The notes beneath the pieces are model-generated. The model was given only the letters and a program-made list of their open reading frames with translations, did no database searches and was not told where the DNA came from. A stretch of DNA of 64,000 nt. Origin: an uncultured Maribacter sp. GTDB taxonomy: Bacteria; Bacteroidota; Bacteroidia; Flavobacteriales; Flavobacteriaceae. Position 1 is the stretch's first letter; the number at the start of each line of letters is the position of its first letter. The stretch spans positions 1-64,000 of the forward strand of contig CANNFY010000002.1 of NCBI GenBank assembly GCA_947504045.1. Direction: 5' to 3'. Below are positions 52,095 to 61,353 of the stretch, piece by piece. Position numbers and translations under genes: made by a program.

Positions 52095-53258
52095 TTAAAT
52101 TTTATTTAAAACATGTACACTATTGTCTATTTGTAAATTGTAATATTCTGCCTTAATTCCTGTTTCGTTTTTATATGCAGAAACTATATTTTCTATTGCA
52201 GATACTATATGCTCGTCTTTAATTAAATTTATGGTGCAGCCACCAAAACCACCACCCATCATTCTAGAACCTAAAACACCTTCTTGTTTTTCGCTTATAC
52301 TTACAAGAAAATCTATTTCTGTAGTGCTAACTTCAAAATCAGATGACATAGATTTATGCCCATCTAATAATATGTTTCCCACTTTTTTTGCGTCTCCATT
52401 TTCTAAAGCGCTTATCATTTTAAGAACTCTCTTGTTTTCATTTATTATGTAAAAAGCCCTTTTAAAATCAATAGGAGAAACCAATTCTTTAATTTTTAAA
52501 ATAGATTCTAGTGTTACATCTCTTAAAGAGGTGACAGAGGGGTTGGTTTCTTTTACTTTATTTACAATATTTTCGCAAGACTTTCTTCTGTCATTATATT
52601 CATTACCTACAGCAAGTTCATGTTTAATATTAGAATTTATAAGAACCCAGCTATAGCCTACTAAGTTTATTGGAACATAGTTATAACTTAAATCTTTACA
52701 ATCTAAAAAGAGTGCATTTTCTTTTTTGCCAAATAGTACAGCGTATTGGTCCATTAAACCGCAATTTAGACCTATTTTATGTTCTGCTTCTTGTGCTATT
52801 TTAGCAATTTGTTGCCGTGTAATTTTTAAGTCTAGTACTTCTGATATAGCAAAAGTAAATCCGCAACAAAGTGCTGCGGAAGAAGATAAGCCAGCTCCAA
52901 TAGGAATATCTCCTGCAAATACACAATTAACACCCTCTAAGGGGTAATTTTTTTCTTTTAATATTTCAAGAATTGCTTTAAAGTATTTGCCCCAAAAACA
53001 TTGGAAGTTTGGGCTTTTACCTGTTAAATGTATATTTATTTTTTCGGGTTGTAATAAGAAAGTTTCAATAGTAACTATTTCCGAGTTATTTTTTTGAATT
53101 GCAAAATATATTCCTTTTTCTATAGAAGCAGGTAGTACATATCCTAAATTATAATCGGTATGTTCTCCAATTATATTTACTCTTCCAGGTGATTTTATTA
53201 GAATTGGGTTAGATGCGTAATTTTCATTAAAAAATTTCTCTACTTTGTCTTTAACCAT
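52095..53258 (-). CDS. galK: Galactokinase
   Basis: GHMP-family kinase that phosphorylates galactose in the Leloir pathway. The galactose-binding motif GRVNIIGEHTDYNLGYVLP lies at about 25-43, the ATP motif PIGAGLSSSAALC follows, and the C-terminal GGGFGGCTINLI matches GHMP motif 3. 387 aa is typical. It lies 42 bp downstream of a sodium:solute symporter gene that is probably the sugar importer. No other Leloir gene is in the window. Confidence 0.96.
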   Translation of the reverse strand: MVKDKVEKFFNENYASNPILIKSPGRVNIIGEHTDYNLGYVLPASIEKGIYFAIQKNNSEIVTIETFLLQPEKINIHLTGKSPNFQCFWGKYFKAILEILKEKNYPLEGVNCVFAGDIPIGAGLSSSAALCCGFTFAISEVLDLKITRQQIAKIAQEAEHKIGLNCGLMDQYAVLFGKKENALFLDCKDLSYNYVPINLVGYSWVLINSNIKHELAVGNEYNDRRKSCENIVNKVKETNPSVTSLRDVTLESILKIKELVSPIDFKRAFYIINENKRVLKMISALENGDAKKVGNILLDGHKSMSSDFEVSTTEIDFLVSISEKQEGVLGSRMMGGGFGGCTINLIKDEHIVSAIENIVSAYKNETGIKAEYYNLQIDNSVHVLNKI

Positions 53259-53299
53259 GCTTAAAAAGAAATAATATGTTGCTTATAATGTAATACTTC

Positions 53300-55036
53300 T
53301 TATTGGGTTTTACTAGTTGTATTATTTAAATTTCTATGTATTACTTCAAAAAGAAAGGAAATAGAAATTACCAGAGCAGCTCCAATAAAATTTAGCCATA
53401 AATACCCTAATTTTTCTTGACCAGCTGGGTATATATGAATTAGGTAATAATAAATAACACAAACTATAATTTGTGTTAGTATAGCACCAAAAAATACAGC
53501 ATTACCTCTTATCCACTTAAAAAAGAAGGCTAGTAAAAATATACCTAGAACATTACCGTAAAAAATACTTCCAATAATATTTACTAGTTGTATTAAATTA
53601 TCAAATAAATTGGCAACACATGCAATTAGTATAGCAATAACTCCCCATAATAGTGTAAACCATTTAGACGCATTTACATAGTGGCTGTCATTAGCTTTGT
53701 TTTTTTTGTTTCTTTTATAAAGGTCTAATGCTGTTATTGTTCCAAGTGCATTTAACTCTGATGCAGTAGATGACATTGCTGCAGATAATATTACCGCTAA
53801 TAATAAACCTAATAAACCCTTTGGTAGGTTGTTAAGTATAAAATGGATAAAAACATAATCTTTATCATTTGTTTCAGAACTGCTATCTGCTTTTTTAATA
53901 ATTTGTTTGGCAAGTTTTCTGTTATTAGCATCTTTTTGATTGATTCTAATAATTTGCTTTTTGGCTTCTTTAATTGCAGCATATTCTTTTAAATCTATTG
54001 CTACAGAAAATTTGTTTTGAGCTATATGTTTTTCTGCTTCTAGTTTAATTTGCTCTTTTTGTAAGGACTTATATTCGTTACTATACTTAGAGTTAAGTAC
54101 CATTTCTGTAGCAGAAGGATTAAAATTTAGAGGCGCTGGGTTGTATTGGTAAAAAACAAAAACCATAACACCTACTAACAAAATAAAAAATTGCATTGGA
54201 ATTTTAAATATTCCATTAAACACTAATCCTAACTGACTTTCTCTAACCGATTTTCCTGACAAATACCGTTGCACTTGGCTTTGGTCTGTACCAAAATAAG
54301 ATAGTGCTAAAAAAAGTCCACCTGTTATTCCACTCCAAAACGTATATCTACTTTTTGTGTTAAAGCTAAAGTCTAAAATATCTAACTTATTATTTGCTCC
54401 AGCTATTTTTAAAGCTTTACTAAAAGATATGTCTGAAGGAAAATAGTCCAAAATAAAAAAGAAAGCCAAAAACATTCCAGACATTATAATAAACATTTGC
54501 TGTTTTTGCGTAACGCTAACTGCTTTTGTACCACCAGAAACGGTATAAATTATTACTAAGCTTCCAATTATTATATTTAAGGTTCTTAAATGCCAACCCA
54601 AAACAGCAGATAAAATTATAGAAGGTGCAAATATGGTGATACCAGCAGCTAAACCACGTTGAATTAAAAATAATATAGCAGCTAGAGTTCTTGTTTTTAA
54701 GTCGAACCTATTTTCTAGAAACTCGTATGCCGTATATACCTTCATCTTATGATAAAGAGGTATAAAAACTAAGCAAATAATAATCATGGCAAGTGGTAAT
54801 CCAAAATAGAATTGCACAAAGCCCATACCATCATGAAAAGCCTGTCCGGGAGTAGATAAAAAGGTAATGGCGCTAGCTTGCGTAGCCATTACAGAAAGCC
54901 CTATTGTCCACCATTTAGCTTCGTTTCCACCACGTATGTAATCATTTACATTAGTGCTTCCTTTTGTTTTCCAAACTCCATAAAAAACAATAAAGAGTAA
55001 TGTTCCGCTAAGTATTATCCAGTCTAAGGTTCCCAT
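53300..55036 (-). CDS. Sodium:solute symporter (SSS family, 578 aa)
   Basis: Multi-pass importer of the SGLT/PutP type: about 13 membrane helices, GNEAKWWTIGLSVMATQASAIT at TM2, and a TM5-like SGGTKAVSVTQKQQMFI. The start is ATG 55036, which overlaps the stop of the 36-residue peptide gene (TAATG). A highly charged hydrophilic insert (about residues 315-390, EYKSLQKEQIKLEAEKHIAQ style) interrupts the middle and is predicted helical/coiled. Substrate is unknown; galactose or a related sugar is suggested by galK next door. It is the third gene of the PIG-L operon. Confidence 0.9.
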   Translation of the reverse strand: MGTLDWIILSGTLLFIVFYGVWKTKGSTNVNDYIRGGNEAKWWTIGLSVMATQASAITFLSTPGQAFHDGMGFVQFYFGLPLAMIIICLVFIPLYHKMKVYTAYEFLENRFDLKTRTLAAILFLIQRGLAAGITIFAPSIILSAVLGWHLRTLNIIIGSLVIIYTVSGGTKAVSVTQKQQMFIIMSGMFLAFFFILDYFPSDISFSKALKIAGANNKLDILDFSFNTKSRYTFWSGITGGLFLALSYFGTDQSQVQRYLSGKSVRESQLGLVFNGIFKIPMQFFILLVGVMVFVFYQYNPAPLNFNPSATEMVLNSKYSNEYKSLQKEQIKLEAEKHIAQNKFSVAIDLKEYAAIKEAKKQIIRINQKDANNRKLAKQIIKKADSSSETNDKDYVFIHFILNNLPKGLLGLLLAVILSAAMSSTASELNALGTITALDLYKRNKKNKANDSHYVNASKWFTLLWGVIAILIACVANLFDNLIQLVNIIGSIFYGNVLGIFLLAFFFKWIRGNAVFFGAILTQIIVCVIYYYLIHIYPAGQEKLGYLWLNFIGAALVISISFLFEVIHRNLNNTTSKTQ

Positions 55037-55146
55037 TAGCAAAAAGATGTCATTATATAGTAAAAAATTAAAATATAGATTATGTTAAGTATTAGAACCA
55101 AAGTATATTCTTTTTTCCAAAAGGTTTCTTTTACTTTATTTTTCAT
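55036..55146 (-). CDS. 36-residue membrane peptide coupled to the symporter
   Basis: ATG at 55146 overlaps the PIG-L stop (ATGA) and its TAA overlaps the symporter ATG (TAATG). It encodes KNKVKETFWKKEYTLVLILN followed by a hydrophobic stretch (IIYILIFYYIMTSF), a basic N-terminus and one membrane helix. Such small proteins beside Bacteroidetes SSS symporters are recalled from related genomes, but I cannot verify this. Tight coupling on both sides supports a functional partner of the symporter. Confidence 0.75.
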   Translation of the reverse strand: MKNKVKETFWKKEYTLVLILNIIYILIFYYIMTSFC

Positions 55147-57674
55147 CCTTTTACCTTTGTAGTTTTTTCTATATTGTCTTTACCTATTGATAAAAGATTA
55201 GAGAATAATTTATACGCGCCAGGAACTCCAGCAGGTAATTCTCTAAAGAAACTTAAACCTGTATATATATAATTTCCTTTACCATATGGTGCAACTAATA
55301 AACTTCCTTTTTTAGCACTTTCACCTTGGTCTTTCATTTGTAAAATAGGAGTAAATTCTGAAGACCATTTATTAGGAAAGTATAATCCTCTTTCTTGTAC
55401 CCAGCCATTAAAATCGTTAAGAGTTATTTTATTTGGAAAATTTATTACCGAATGATTTTTTGCTAGTATTTTTACTTCAGAATTTTCATTAGTTACACGG
55501 TCTCTAGAAATTTGAATAGGGTATGGGGCAATGTTTTCAAACTGGCTATCCCAACGCCCTGCTGTGTTATATTGTATTATTAAATTGCCACCTTGAGCAA
55601 CATAATCTAATAAAAATTGCTGTTTAAACTTTAATTCTGGAATAACGTTATAAGCACGTATACCAACTACAACGGCATCAAATTTTTGTAACGAACTTTT
55701 TGTAATTTCAGAAGGGTTTATGGTATGTACAATGTAACCTATTTGTTGAAGGTTTTTTGGAACTTCATCACCAGCTCCCATAATATAACCAATATTTTCA
55801 CCAGCTTTTTTAATGTTTAAACGAACTACTTTTGCTTCAGATGGTAATAGTATAGTTTGCGTTGGTATATGATCATAGGCAATAGTTACAAGCTCTTTAG
55901 TAATTTTTTGCCCATTAATTTTAATTATTGGAGATATATAGCTTTCGTTTTCGTTTTCTGGTGGTGTTAAAGTAAATTTAATTACTTGTTCATCACCTTT
56001 CTTTTCTATTTTAAAAGTTTTTGTTTCTTTATTTACAGACCATTCTTTAGAATGTGATAACTGTACGGAGCCTTCTATATTATTTTTATGTGCCTTAATA
56101 TGAATTGCAATTTCTTTAGATTTTTCATCGGCAAATAGGATAACCTTATCTTTAAAGCTAGCCGTTACTTCTGGTACAATTTCAAAAGGTTGAAAAAGTT
56201 CTCCTTTGTCTCTTTTGGCATGTTTAAATACTATTGGTTTTGTGTAGGTAATAGCAGAACCATTAAAATCTAATACATAAGTTGCATTAAAAGCTCTAGG
56301 AGTTTCGGGTTTTCCTAGTAAGTTTTTGTCTAAAACGGTATACATTCCTAATGTTCCTTTTTCATTTAACCAATAAGGAGAAGTATATGTAGTTTTTTCT
56401 GGTATTGTTAAATCTAGTTTTAATTCTGTTTTTATATTTTCTTTTAAAACTATATTTTTCTTTTTTGCGCCTTCTTCTTGTAAGTGCAGTTCTTTAAGGG
56501 TAATGGGGGAGTTGCTTCTATTAATAATTTCAATAGTAACAGGAATGGTTTCCCCTGGATTTGCATTAGAACTTGCCGCAAAAGCTTCTACATACAGACC
56601 CGCTATATTGCTAATAATCTTCTTAAGTTCTGAAGATTTTAATGTTTTCCAATGTTCGTCTTTACTTTTTTGTAGTAAGTTGTACGCTTTTACTAAGTCA
56701 GGAATGTGTGCAGAAGGGTTTTTAAAATTAAATTCTTTTTCTACTTTATTTAATATAGCACCTATTTCTTTACCGCCATCTATTCTAGACCATGTGGTGT
56801 TTATACCATCAAACAAGTCGTTTTTATTTTTTGGTAAATCTCCTTTTAATAATTCTACATATTCTTGTGTGGATCCACGTTGTGATAATCGTCCAAAACC
56901 TTGACATAAATGTTGGCTACTAGCTATTGCAGCAATTTCGTTATTTGATATTCCAAGCATTGGATAATAAACGCCTATATCTACATTTAGTAAATTAGAT
57001 TTATCTGCTTTTTCAAATTTTTCTTGACTGCCGTAAAACCACCACGAGGTGTTAAAAAATAATCGTTGTGGTTTCCAAGTATCTGTATTTTGTAATTGTA
57101 ATGGATAGGCGTTTTTATCATTAGCTAAATCAAAAGCTTCTACGCTAAGCATAGCAGAAGAAGTATGATGCCCATGGGTTGTTCCTGGGCTTCGATGATC
57201 AAACCTATTTATTATAATATCTGGTTTAAACGTTCTAATGGTTCTTACAACGTCTCCAAGAATTTCTTCTTTATCCCAAATTTGTAATGTTTCATCAGGG
57301 TGTTTTGAATAACCAAAATCATTAGCTCTACTAAAAAACTGTTCTCCACCATCTACACTACGGGCTTTTAAAAGTTCTTGTGTTCGTAAAACCCCTAATA
57401 ATTCTCTTAATTCTGAGCCTATAATATTTTGTCCACCATCTCCTCTAGTTAACGATAAATACCCAGTGCGAGCCTTTACTTTATTAGATAAGTAAGCAAT
57501 TAGCCTTGTGTTTTCATCATCTGGATGCGCGGCAATATATAATGCTGTTCCTAAAAAATTAAGCTTTTCTATAGAATGGTATATTTCTGAAGAGGTGTTT
57601 TTTTTAGGAGCTTGGGAATAACTATTTAAACAAAATAATAAAGCTAGTACTTGAGTTGCTAGTCTTTGAAGCAT
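55143..57674 (-). CDS. PIG-L/LmbE-type deacetylase with extra C-terminal domains (843 aa)
   Basis: Signal peptide (about 1-20), then a LmbE-like deacetylase domain (35-230): zinc motif AAHPDDENTRLIAYLSN, GDGGQN, and a His motif GTTHGHHTSSAM. The middle (about 240-600) is beta-rich; the C-terminal part (about 620-830) resembles a ThuA/GATase-like fold (VVGIRAYNVIPELK, GGNLIIQYNT). Zinc-dependent amide hydrolases of this family deacetylate N-acetyl sugars. First gene of the operon with the small peptide and the symporter, consistent with a sugar-scavenging role; the actual substrate is not known. Confidence 0.9.
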   Translation of the reverse strand: MLQRLATQVLALLFCLNSYSQAPKKNTSSEIYHSIEKLNFLGTALYIAAHPDDENTRLIAYLSNKVKARTGYLSLTRGDGGQNIIGSELRELLGVLRTQELLKARSVDGGEQFFSRANDFGYSKHPDETLQIWDKEEILGDVVRTIRTFKPDIIINRFDHRSPGTTHGHHTSSAMLSVEAFDLANDKNAYPLQLQNTDTWKPQRLFFNTSWWFYGSQEKFEKADKSNLLNVDIGVYYPMLGISNNEIAAIASSQHLCQGFGRLSQRGSTQEYVELLKGDLPKNKNDLFDGINTTWSRIDGGKEIGAILNKVEKEFNFKNPSAHIPDLVKAYNLLQKSKDEHWKTLKSSELKKIISNIAGLYVEAFAASSNANPGETIPVTIEIINRSNSPITLKELHLQEEGAKKKNIVLKENIKTELKLDLTIPEKTTYTSPYWLNEKGTLGMYTVLDKNLLGKPETPRAFNATYVLDFNGSAITYTKPIVFKHAKRDKGELFQPFEIVPEVTASFKDKVILFADEKSKEIAIHIKAHKNNIEGSVQLSHSKEWSVNKETKTFKIEKKGDEQVIKFTLTPPENENESYISPIIKINGQKITKELVTIAYDHIPTQTILLPSEAKVVRLNIKKAGENIGYIMGAGDEVPKNLQQIGYIVHTINPSEITKSSLQKFDAVVVGIRAYNVIPELKFKQQFLLDYVAQGGNLIIQYNTAGRWDSQFENIAPYPIQISRDRVTNENSEVKILAKNHSVINFPNKITLNDFNGWVQERGLYFPNKWSSEFTPILQMKDQGESAKKGSLLVAPYGKGNYIYTGLSFFRELPAGVPGAYKLFSNLLSIGKDNIEKTTKVKG

Positions 57675-57762
57675 GGTTTTTGGTTTTGATTGCTATCAAA
57701 GATATAAAGATTAGTTGCCAAGAAACTTTTTTTAAAACTTCTTTAACAGATAAAAATAGTAT

Positions 57763-58272
57763 TTATGCAATTAGTGCTACGGCTTTTTGCATCATTAAGC
57801 TATTTGGGTACACCAATAACTCGCCACTTTCTTTACGTAAACTTACATGAAAAGCCTTAATATCTTCTATTAAATAAGGTGTTTCACTATTAATATCATT
57901 ATCTAATATTCGTACTTTATCACCAATTTTAAAAGGATATGCAAAGAACAGAATAACTCCTGCGGATAAATTACTTAAAATAGACCATTGTGCAAATAAT
58001 GCAATACCAAGTATGGTGAATATTGAAGAGAAAATTATGCCTAGTTCTCTTAAATTTACTCCCCAAATAAAGATAAAAACACCTGCTAGAATAATGTATA
58101 AAATTATAGTTATATACCTGTTAACTAGGTTTGTTCGTATTTCTATAAATTTACTAGACTCACCAGTTTTTTTTACAAGTTTGGTTATTATTATTTTTAA
58201 AATAATAAAAACTAAAAAAGTTATTAATGTGGCAAGTAATTCTGTTTGGTTTTTAGAAAAATAATTATTCAT
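57763..58272 (-). CDS. Mechanosensitive ion channel family protein, short (169 aa)
   Basis: Three N-terminal membrane segments (about 10-30, 50-70, 75-115), the last with the MscS TM3 pattern FAQWSILSNLSAGVILFFAY. A beta domain follows (FKIGDKVRILDND, SLRKESGELLVYPNSLMMQ). It stops after this domain, lacking the usual C-terminal alpha/beta domain, so it is a minimal MscS. It could still act as a pressure valve. Positioned between PIG-L and a lipoprotein gene. Confidence 0.9.
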   Translation of the reverse strand: MNNYFSKNQTELLATLITFLVFIILKIIITKLVKKTGESSKFIEIRTNLVNRYITIILYIILAGVFIFIWGVNLRELGIIFSSIFTILGIALFAQWSILSNLSAGVILFFAYPFKIGDKVRILDNDINSETPYLIEDIKAFHVSLRKESGELLVYPNSLMMQKAVALIA

Positions 58273-58284
58273 TAATACGTTAGG

Positions 58285-59232
58285 TTATAGTTTTAAACTA
58301 TCTCTTAAATGCTTGTCTGCATTGTTATGTTTGCTCCAATACGGGGATTTAATTGTTTTTAATTTTTTGGCAGTTGAAGTTAATACTTTTTTCTTACCTC
58401 CGTATCCACTAGAATATGTTTCTACCCAACCCTCAATAGTATATGGAAAATTGGTTTTGAATTCAATAGTTAATTTTCTTTCTAATTCTGGGTAATTTAA
58501 GGAGTAAAAACTTCGATTCCCTTTTTTTTCTATGCTTGTAATTGCCTTGTAAGCTTTTAATGGTTTATGAGATAATCTTGTGTATTCTATAGAAGGGATT
58601 ATATGTAATTCTCCAATAGGAAGTGTAGAGGGATCTATTCTTATTTTATTCCATAATTCATTTTCTAATACATTTTTGTTTAGTGTTAAATTTTGATCCG
58701 CATCATTTTCAAAATAAGAATGAGACATTACTTCAAATTTTTCTCTGTTATTTATTTGCGTATATACGTGTCCGCACCATTCTTGTGCAGAAAAAGAAAC
58801 TTTTAACGCATGCATATTATTATGAACAGGATAAAAACTACTACTCATAATAGAATACGGATAAATGCCAGTTAAGAACTTTTTTGTACTATTAAGTTTA
58901 AGAACAGGAATTGCACTTTTATTTTGTTTTTCAGCTTTTACTTGTTTGTTAGGTAAAAAAGGTTCTGTAACATAAATTAATACGGCAGTACCTTCTTTTA
59001 GCTCATTATAACGAGCTTGACTAAGTTGGTACGATGTAATTTCTGCTTTACCAGCGTACCAATACTCTTTAAACTCTTCTGAAATATTTGTTTTAGCTTT
59101 TTTGACTTCTATTTTAGGTATGTTGGTTTCTATAGCTAAGTCTTTTTTTTTGTTGGATGTAGCGTTATTACAGGAGCTTAATAATAGAATTAATACTGCG
59201 GTTATACCAAAAATATTTCTGAAAGTCGTCAT
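58285..59232 (-). CDS. Uncharacterised lipoprotein (315 aa)
   Basis: A lipoprotein signal with lipidation Cys21 in LLLSSCNNA. The mature part is mostly beta-strand and includes YWYAGKAEITSYQLSQARYN and SFSAQEWCGHVYTQINN, and ends SPYWSKHNNADKHLRDSLKL. No recognised domain; relatives are sometimes labelled as Maf-like only because they lie next to maf. It is upstream of mscS by 12 bp and downstream of maf by about 60 bp, so it is probably transcribed with the maf block. Confidence 0.8.
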   Translation of the reverse strand: MTTFRNIFGITAVLILLLSSCNNATSNKKKDLAIETNIPKIEVKKAKTNISEEFKEYWYAGKAEITSYQLSQARYNELKEGTAVLIYVTEPFLPNKQVKAEKQNKSAIPVLKLNSTKKFLTGIYPYSIMSSSFYPVHNNMHALKVSFSAQEWCGHVYTQINNREKFEVMSHSYFENDADQNLTLNKNVLENELWNKIRIDPSTLPIGELHIIPSIEYTRLSHKPLKAYKAITSIEKKGNRSFYSLNYPELERKLTIEFKTNFPYTIEGWVETYSSGYGGKKKVLTSTAKKLKTIKSPYWSKHNNADKHLRDSLKL

Positions 59233-59292
59233 AAAAGTTGCGTTTAATTAAAATTACTAAAAAATAAAATACTAGTTATATAAGCTTTAGTC

Positions 59293-59892
59293 TTAATAAT
59301 TGTAATTACTTATCATATGTAACAAAGTTTTATAAACTAGTTCTGTAGGTAAGCCTACCACATTAGTATAGGAGCCTTGTATTTCTTCTATGGCTATAAG
59401 ACCAATCCATTCTTGAATACCATATGCGCCTGCTTTATCAAAAGGTTTATAGTTTTTAATATAATACCATATTTCAGAATCTGTAAGGTCTTTAAATTTT
59501 ACTTTGGTAGTATGGTTTACAATTTTTTGATTTGTTGAAGTAGTAAAACATACAGATGTAATTACTTTATGCCAATTTCCAGATAATTTCCGTAACATTT
59601 CGTACGCTTCCTCCGCATTGGCTGCTTTTGCTAAAGATTCATTATTATGCCAAACAACAGTGTCTGAGGTAATTAAAATTTCTTTTTCTTGTAAACTATT
59701 TTTTTGCGGAGAAGCTTTTAGTTTTGCTAAATAATCGGATATTTCTTCGGCAGTCAAGTGTTCCGGATAAATTTCTTCAACATCTTTTAGGCGTACTTCA
59801 AATGGAATATGTAAATCTTTAAAAAATTGTTGCCTTCGTGGGGATCCAGATGCAAGTATTAATTTGTAATGTTCTAATTTTTCTAAAAGCAT
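59293..59892 (-). CDS. maf: Maf family nucleotide pyrophosphatase
   Basis: House-cleaning nucleoside triphosphate pyrophosphatase family. YKLILASGSPRRQQFFKDL with the conserved Ser-x-x-Arg-Arg, ITSDTVVWHN, and FDKAGAYGIQEW match the family. The ATG at 59892 is one base after the kdsC stop (TAATATG) and gives the usual start LLEKLEHYKLIL; a GTG at 59910 would overlap kdsC. 199 residues. Confidence 0.93.
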   Translation of the reverse strand: MLLEKLEHYKLILASGSPRRQQFFKDLHIPFEVRLKDVEEIYPEHLTAEEISDYLAKLKASPQKNSLQEKEILITSDTVVWHNNESLAKAANAEEAYEMLRKLSGNWHKVITSVCFTTSTNQKIVNHTTKVKFKDLTDSEIWYYIKNYKPFDKAGAYGIQEWIGLIAIEEIQGSYTNVVGLPTELVYKTLLHMISNYNY

Positions 59893-59893
59893 A

Positions 59894-60421
59894 TTAATCG
59901 TTTGCAGCACTAAAATTGTTAAACCAATCTCCTCTAGATTTAAGTACTTGTTCTATAACATCTCTAACACATGCATTACCACCATTTTTATGTGAAATGT
60001 ATTTAGAAATTGCTTTTACTTCTGGTATAGCATCTTGCGGGCAAGTAGGTAATCCTACATTTTGCATAGGAGGAATGTCTGGCATATCATCTCCCATATA
60101 TAAAACATTTTTAGGATCTATATTTTTAGTTTTTAAATATGTATTTATAGGGTCTATTTTATGGTGTGCACCCATAAAAATATCTGTTACACCAAGCCCT
60201 TGTAATCTTATTTTTACACCTTCATTAGTACCTCCTGTAATAATACAAACATTGTATCCTTTTTGTATGGCAGTTTTTAAGGCATAACCATCTTTAACAT
60301 TCATTACTCGCAGTAACTCTCCAGTAGAATCTACAATTACTTTTCCGTCTGTAAATACCCCATCTACATCAAATACAAAAGTGGTAATATTTACTAATAA
60401 TTCTTTATAACTTTTTTCCAT
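59894..60421 (-). CDS. kdsC: KDO-8-phosphate phosphatase family (HAD hydrolase)
   Basis: C0-type HAD phosphatase: VFDVDGVFTDGKVIVDSTGE with both catalytic Asp, ICIITGGTNEGVKIRLQGLG, YMGDDMPDIPPMQNVG, and NGGNACVRDVIEQVL. Dephosphorylates KDO-8-P in the synthesis of KDO for lipopolysaccharide. 175 aa, typical. It overlaps the DUF2520 gene by 17 bp and is followed by maf with a 1-bp gap, a compact conserved operon. Confidence 0.92.
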   Translation of the reverse strand: MEKSYKELLVNITTFVFDVDGVFTDGKVIVDSTGELLRVMNVKDGYALKTAIQKGYNVCIITGGTNEGVKIRLQGLGVTDIFMGAHHKIDPINTYLKTKNIDPKNVLYMGDDMPDIPPMQNVGLPTCPQDAIPEVKAISKYISHKNGGNACVRDVIEQVLKSRGDWFNNFSAAND

Positions 60422-61166
60422 ATTTATTTTCTATAGCTTTACTTAAAAGAGCGTATATTTCTTTGTTTTTTGGCTCTTTAATTAATTGTAAATGTGCTTC
60501 TATTGTAGTTTTATCTTTACGTTTTGCAGGCCCAGTTTGCGCTTCTTCTGGAGATAGTAACATGGCTTTGTTAGCGGTTTCTAAAATTAGCGGCCTAAGT
60601 AAATCAAAAGGCAAATCTTCTTCTTTACAAATATCGTTACCAATACTATACATATAATTTGTAAAATTGTTTACAAAAACAGCGGCTAAATGTAAGTCTT
60701 TTCTTTTTTTAGAAGTTACATCATATACCGCATTAGAAATAAGATTGGCAAGCTTATTTAGTACGTTTTTACTACTTTCCTTTTCTGCTTCAATACAAAT
60801 AGGTACTGTTTTAAAATTAACTTTAGCACCTTTTGTAAAGGTTTGTAATGGGTAAAAAACACCTCTATTTTTTGTATTACATAAATCTAACATAGAAACA
60901 CTGCCAGAGGTATGTGTAATAATCCCTTTTTTGTTTTTAAGGTGTTGAGATACAGTTGCAATAGCATCATCATTAACAGCAATAATATATACATCTGCAG
61001 TGGCAATATCTAAAAAATTTGTAGTGGTTTTTGTACTGCTAAAGTATAAGAGCGCTTTACTATTTCTTCCTACTACTTGTAAAACATTAACAGATGAGTT
61101 CTTGTTAAATGCAGTAAACAAATGTTGAGCAATATTACCTGTTCCTAAAATAACTACTTGTAGCAT
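60405..61166 (-). CDS. Rossmann-like and DUF2520 domain protein (253 aa)
   Basis: Starts LQVVILGTGNIAQHLFTAF, a nucleotide-binding GxGxxA-type motif, followed by DVYIIAVNDDAIATVSQHLK and HTSGSVSMLDL, and the C-terminal DUF2520 helical half with DLHLAAVFVNNFTNYMYSIG. Likely a 6-phosphogluconate-dehydrogenase-like oxidoreductase with unknown substrate. It leads the kdsC-maf operon and is divergent from the cytochrome c maturation gene. Confidence 0.92.
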   Translation of the reverse strand: MLQVVILGTGNIAQHLFTAFNKNSSVNVLQVVGRNSKALLYFSSTKTTTNFLDIATADVYIIAVNDDAIATVSQHLKNKKGIITHTSGSVSMLDLCNTKNRGVFYPLQTFTKGAKVNFKTVPICIEAEKESSKNVLNKLANLISNAVYDVTSKKRKDLHLAAVFVNNFTNYMYSIGNDICKEEDLPFDLLRPLILETANKAMLLSPEEAQTGPAKRKDKTTIEAHLQLIKEPKNKEIYALLSKAIENKYGKKL

Positions 61167-61353
61167 AGTGCTAAATTAAGGATATATTTACTTTTATACT
61201 TTAAAATATGCGTATTAATAATTAAAAGAAACCCTCCTAAATAGCTATATTTTTAAATAGTTAAATGTTGTAATTTATTTAACACAAGTATTATAAATAA
61301 TACTCGCAAAAAGGCTGTATTTTTATAGGCTGAAAAACTAACTCTTTTTTGTA

